Assembly (NCBI GenBank): GCA_036386655.1
Contig: DASVVG010000027.1
Coordinates: 1-7,775, forward strand
DNA from: JAHWJX01 sp036386655
GTDB taxonomy: Bacteria; Pseudomonadota; Alphaproteobacteria; Caulobacterales; Caulobacteraceae
Length of the DNA: 7,775 nucleotides
Direction of reading: 5' to 3'
Below the pieces are notes generated by a model. That model searched no databases and was not told where the DNA came from. It saw nothing but the letters and a program-made list of their open reading frames with translations. The position numbers were made by a program, and so were the translations under genes. Numbering within the stretch: the first letter of the stretch is position 1; every line of letters starts with the position of its first letter. Shown here piece by piece: positions 6,024 to 7,775 of this stretch.

Positions 6024-6040
6024 GCGCCCTCACAAGCGCA

Positions 6041-6829
6041 TCAGGGCCGACCGGGCTCCGTGATGATGATTTCGCACTTGATCTCGCCGCGCCGGCACTG
6101 ATCGCGCAGGCGCTCGGCGTTGCGGCGGATCTCGTCGATCTGCGGCCGCAACGCGTCCGTCTGTCGGCGCGCGTCGGCGGCTCGGGCGTGCGCGTCGCGG
6201 ACCAGCCGGTCGATGTCGGCGTGCGGCATCACGGTGACGCGGTCGGCGTCCACGAAGGCGAAGCGGCGCGCCATCTCGGCGGCCCGGCGACCTTCCGCGG
6301 CCGCGCGACGTCCTTCCTCGGCGGCTCGCAGGCCTTCCTCACGGGCGCGGCGGCCTTCCTCACGCGCGCGGGCGCCGGCTTCGCGAGCCATCCGCCCGGC
6401 TTCACGCGCGGCCTCCGCACGTGCTCGACCCTCGGGGGTATTGTCGTGCTCGATGCGGATGTTGGTGCCCGGGCCGGTGATGATCACCGTCCGGCGGCCG
6501 TTCTCGTTGCGGTCGATCACCTTGTCGCCGCGCGCCTTCGCGGACGCGATCATCGCGTCGAGGTTCTGGCCGTGGAGGCGCGGCAGCGGCGGTACGGGCG
6601 GGATCGGCGGCAGCGGGGCCATGAACGCGCGCGGCGGCGCGGGCGGCGCCGGCGGCAGGGGCGCTGCCCAGGCGCGGGGCGCTCTCGGAGCGCTGAAAGC
6701 GTACGTCGAGCCCGGCGACACGCGGACCACGTGGACCTCGCGCGAGCCGTAGGCGTGGTGTTGGGGCGTCGTGCAAGCTGCAGCCAGAGCGGCCGCCGCG
6801 CTCGCGAGCAGAACAGGCTTCCAGGTCAT
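6041..6829 (-). CDS. Putative lipoprotein with Pro-rich segment and Ala/Arg/Glu heptad repeats
   Basis: 262 residues; I do not recognise the family. A signal peptide (MTWKPVLLASAAAALAAAC) ends at Cys19. The lipobox is slightly weak (Ala rather than Leu at -3, Leu at -4), so lipidation is probable, not certain. Residues 47-84 are a proline/alanine-rich stretch, likely extended or disordered. A small folded piece follows (about 87-130: DAMIASAKARGDKVIDRNEN, then GRRTVIITGPGTNIRIEHDN). Residues 141-189 are seven head-to-tail heptads of the type AREEGRR, then a helical, charged region (204-245) and a two-cysteine tail (Cys245, Cys252). It would sit in the periplasm or envelope, with a long charged helix. 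ATG 6829 has GGGAG nearby upstream. The LysE gene follows after 44 bases. An AT-rich 16-base element lies 54 bases upstream. Confidence 0.85.
   Translation of the reverse strand: MTWKPVLLASAAAALAAACTTPQHHAYGSREVHVVRVSPGSTYAFSAPRAPRAWAAPLPPAPPAPPRAFMAPLPPIPPVPPLPRLHGQNLDAMIASAKARGDKVIDRNENGRRTVIITGPGTNIRIEHDNTPEGRARAEAAREAGRMAREAGARAREEGRRAREEGLRAAEEGRRAAAEGRRAAEMARRFAFVDADRVTVMPHADIDRLVRDAHARAADARRQTDALRPQIDEIRRNAERLRDQCRRGEIKCEIIITEPGRP
6263..6409 (-). repeat. Seven tandem 21-bp units encoding AREEGRR-type heptads
   Basis: Codes for residues 141-189 of the lipoprotein: AREAGRM, AREAGAR, AREEGRR, AREEGLR, AAEEGRR, AAAEGRR, AAEMARR. Two neighbouring DNA units (6331-6351 and 6352-6372) differ at only two of 21 bases, which indicates recent duplication; outer units are more worn. 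Copy number could vary between strains by slippage. Confidence 0.85.
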
Positions 6830-6882
6830 GGCCGTCTCCCGTCAGGTGGCGGGAAGATGAACCGGCGCCGGCCGCCGTGGTA

Positions 6883-6898
6883 CTTAAACCTTCGTAAT
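6883..6898 (-). promoter_or_regulatory. 16-base TTAC/TTAAG element upstream of the heptad lipoprotein gene
   Basis: The minus strand reads ATTACGAAGGTTTAAG, 54 bases upstream of ATG 6829. It shares 11 of 16 positions with the element 53 bases upstream of the S41-like gene (both read xTTACxxAxGxTTAAG, each followed by T). It lies in the divergent region between this lipoprotein gene and the KTSC gene, so it could serve either. Confidence 0.35.
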
Positions 6899-6945
6899 AC
6901 CCGCGACTTGGCCGCAGCCGCCCGAAAGCAACCGACCCCGCCGGC

Positions 6946-6976
6946 GGCCGTTCCACCTGCAGGAGGAAGCTCGGCC
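6946..6976 (+). promoter_or_regulatory. Nested dyad around the SD of the KTSC gene
   Basis: An outer pair, GGCCG (6946-6950) with CGGCC (6972-6976), ends at the base before GTG 6977. Inside it lies the imperfect palindrome TTCCACCTGCAGGAGGAA (6951-6968), whose arms pair except for one A-A mismatch and which contains the Shine-Dalgarno AGGAGG. The SD would be in the stem here, so folding should hinder initiation. The palindrome could instead be a protein-binding site. Confidence 0.4.
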
Positions 6977-7357
6977 GTGCCGTCTTCGGTGATCCGCGAC
7001 TACAGCTACGATCAGGCGCGACGGGTGCTGACCATCACCTTCGTCAGCGGCGACACTTACGACTACTTCGACGTTCCGCGCGACGTGTACGAGGATCTGC
7101 GGGCCGCCGGGTCGAGAGGCCGCTACTTCGCAGCAAGCATCAGGAACCGCTTCAGCTTCCGCAGACGGCCCGGTGACGAACAGGGGCCGAGTGATCCGCC
7201 GAAGGAGCCGCAGCCTGCACTCCCCCGCGGGCCTGTTTCGCCGCGCGGCTTCCTCAGCGCCGCGCTCGAGCGGCCGCAACCCCGCCGTTCGCTGGACCTG
7301 CGCGGTCGCCGGAGGTCTCCCGCCCGGCGGCGGGAAGACACGGACGCCCGGCGCTAG
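6977..7357 (+). CDS. KTSC domain-containing protein with basic C-terminal tail
   Basis: 126 residues from GTG 6977. Residues 1-62 are a KTSC domain: (M)PSSVIRDYSYDQARRVLTI, then TFVSGDTYDYFDVPRDVYED and LRAAGSRGRYFAASIRNRF. The family pattern is a small beta fold reading F-x-x-G-x-x-Y-x-Y-x-x-V-P, A-x-S-x-G-x-Y-F and I-R-x-x-F; here Gly45 sits where many members have Phe or Lys before Ser. Function of the family is unsettled. I preferred GTG 6977 because AGGAGG lies ten bases upstream and stand-alone members usually begin right at (M)PS. An in-frame ATG at 6857, with AGGTGG seven bases upstream, would add 40 low-complexity residues. Most relatives end soon after the domain; this one has about 64 further Pro/Arg-rich residues, probably disordered. 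Its TAG overlaps the argG stop. Confidence 0.8.
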   Translation: MPSSVIRDYSYDQARRVLTITFVSGDTYDYFDVPRDVYEDLRAAGSRGRYFAASIRNRFSFRRRPGDEQGPSDPPKEPQPALPRGPVSPRGFLSAALERPQPRRSLDLRGRRRSPARRREDTDARR

Positions 7358-7775
7358 CCCTTGCGGTCCCGCTTCGCCGCCACCCGCAGGCGCAGCGCGT
7401 TCAGCCGGATGAAGCCCGCCGCGTCGCGCTGGTCGTAGGAGGACGAGCCCTCTTCGAACGTGACCAGGTCCTGGTCGTAGAGCGCGTACGGGCTCTCCCG
7501 ACCGATCACCGTGGCGTTGCCCTTGTAGAGCTTCACCCGCACCCGGCCGGTGACGTGCTCCTGGCTCTTGTCGATCAGCGCCTGGAGCATCTCGCGCTCA
7601 GGCGAGAACCAGAAGCCGTTGTAGATCGCCTCCGCGTACTGCGGCATCAGCCGGTCCTTCAGGTGCATCGCGCCCCGGTCGACCGTGATGCTCTCGATGC
7701 CCCGGTGCGCGGACAGCAGGATCGTCCCGCCCGGCGTCTCGTAGACCCCGCGCGACTTCATGCCGACGAACCGGT
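7354..7775 (-). CDS. argG: Argininosuccinate synthase, C-terminal part (continues past window)
   Basis: The enzyme joins citrulline and aspartate, using ATP, to form argininosuccinate in the penultimate step of arginine synthesis; it is cytoplasmic and tetrameric. The visible C-terminal part of about 140 residues reads RFVGMKSRGVYETPGGTILL at its upstream edge, then HRGIESITVDRGAMHLKD, YNGFWFSPEREMLQALIDKS, VRVKLYKGN, GRESPYALY, TFEEG and DAAGFIRLNALRLR. These are the standard C-terminal blocks of the common ~400-residue ArgG class, not the longer E. coli type. The N-terminal ATP-binding part and the start lie beyond 7775; the ATG at 7761 is internal. A short basic tail (VAAKRDRKG) follows the conserved end. 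The stop codon TAG lies within CTAG at 7354-7357, shared with the convergent KTSC gene, leaving no room for a terminator between them. Confidence 0.97.
   Translation of the reverse strand, partial: RFVGMKSRGVYETPGGTILLSAHRGIESITVDRGAMHLKDRLMPQYAEAIYNGFWFSPEREMLQALIDKSQEHVTGRVRVKLYKGNATVIGRESPYALYDQDLVTFEEGSSSYDQRDAAGFIRLNALRLRVAAKRDRKG

Noticed and set aside
6003..6036. TTGTGAG, 14 bases, GCTAGGAG upstream of LysE as a housekeeping promoter
   Set aside because: The -10 would coincide with the SD, so the transcript would lack its ribosome-binding site; the hairpin explains the sequence better.
6830..6873. GGCCG/CGGCC pairing that ends at ATG 6829 as a further member of the leader-hairpin set
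   Set aside because: Only five pairs with a loop over 30 bases, which is expected by chance in this composition.
6188..6976. Upstream extension of the KTSC frame through the lipoprotein gene
   Set aside because: The extension is antisense to a convincing lipoprotein; the strong AGGAGG and the domain boundary support GTG 6977, with ATG 6857 only as an alternative.

Overview
The window looks like ordinary chromosomal sequence from a high-GC alphaproteobacterium, most likely of the Caulobacter/Phenylobacterium group. The clues are a Usg-family protein, a lipoprotein resembling a family known from Caulobacter, promoter-like motifs of alphaproteobacterial type, and strong G/C preference at third codon positions. 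I see no mobile element, phage gene, CRISPR array, rRNA or tRNA. Ten protein genes fill almost the whole window; both end genes are cut by the window edges, and no gene-free stretch exceeds 150 bases.

Layout: (1) 1-1554 (+), the C-terminal part of a YheS-type ABC-F ATPase. (2) 1524-2873 (-), a secreted S41-peptidase-like protein that overlaps the ABC-F gene tail to tail by 31 bases. (3) 2947-3348 (-), a small DUF1232/YkvA membrane protein. (4) 3394-4176 (+), a short-chain dehydrogenase very close to the HSD17B10 type of 3-hydroxyacyl-CoA dehydrogenase, with a good housekeeping-type promoter overlapping the start of the divergent DUF1232 gene. (5) A minus-strand run of four genes: an alanine/arginine-rich lipoprotein (6041-6829), a LysE-family exporter (5361-5996), usg (4972-5238) and a tyrosine-rich lipoprotein (4217-4855). 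The run ends in a textbook intrinsic terminator whose T-tract reaches the stop codon of the dehydrogenase gene. (6) 6977-7357 (+), a KTSC-domain protein with an unusual basic tail. It meets (7) the 3' end of argG (7354 to beyond 7775, -) in a shared CTAG, so each gene's TAG stop lies in the same four bases.

The genes do not form one evident pathway. They are housekeeping or poorly characterised functions: ribosome-associated ABC-F activity, fatty/branched-chain acyl-CoA oxidation, amino-acid export, arginine synthesis and envelope proteins. The most interesting signal lies in the leaders. Three minus-strand genes (S41-like, LysE, usg) each have an inverted repeat whose 3' arm ends exactly at the base before the ATG, with the Shine-Dalgarno sequence in the loop. 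The KTSC gene has a related fold abutting its GTG. Separately, two genes carry a closely similar 16-base element 53-54 bases upstream of their starts. I found no convincing new multi-gene system; these leader structures are the best candidates for something undescribed.
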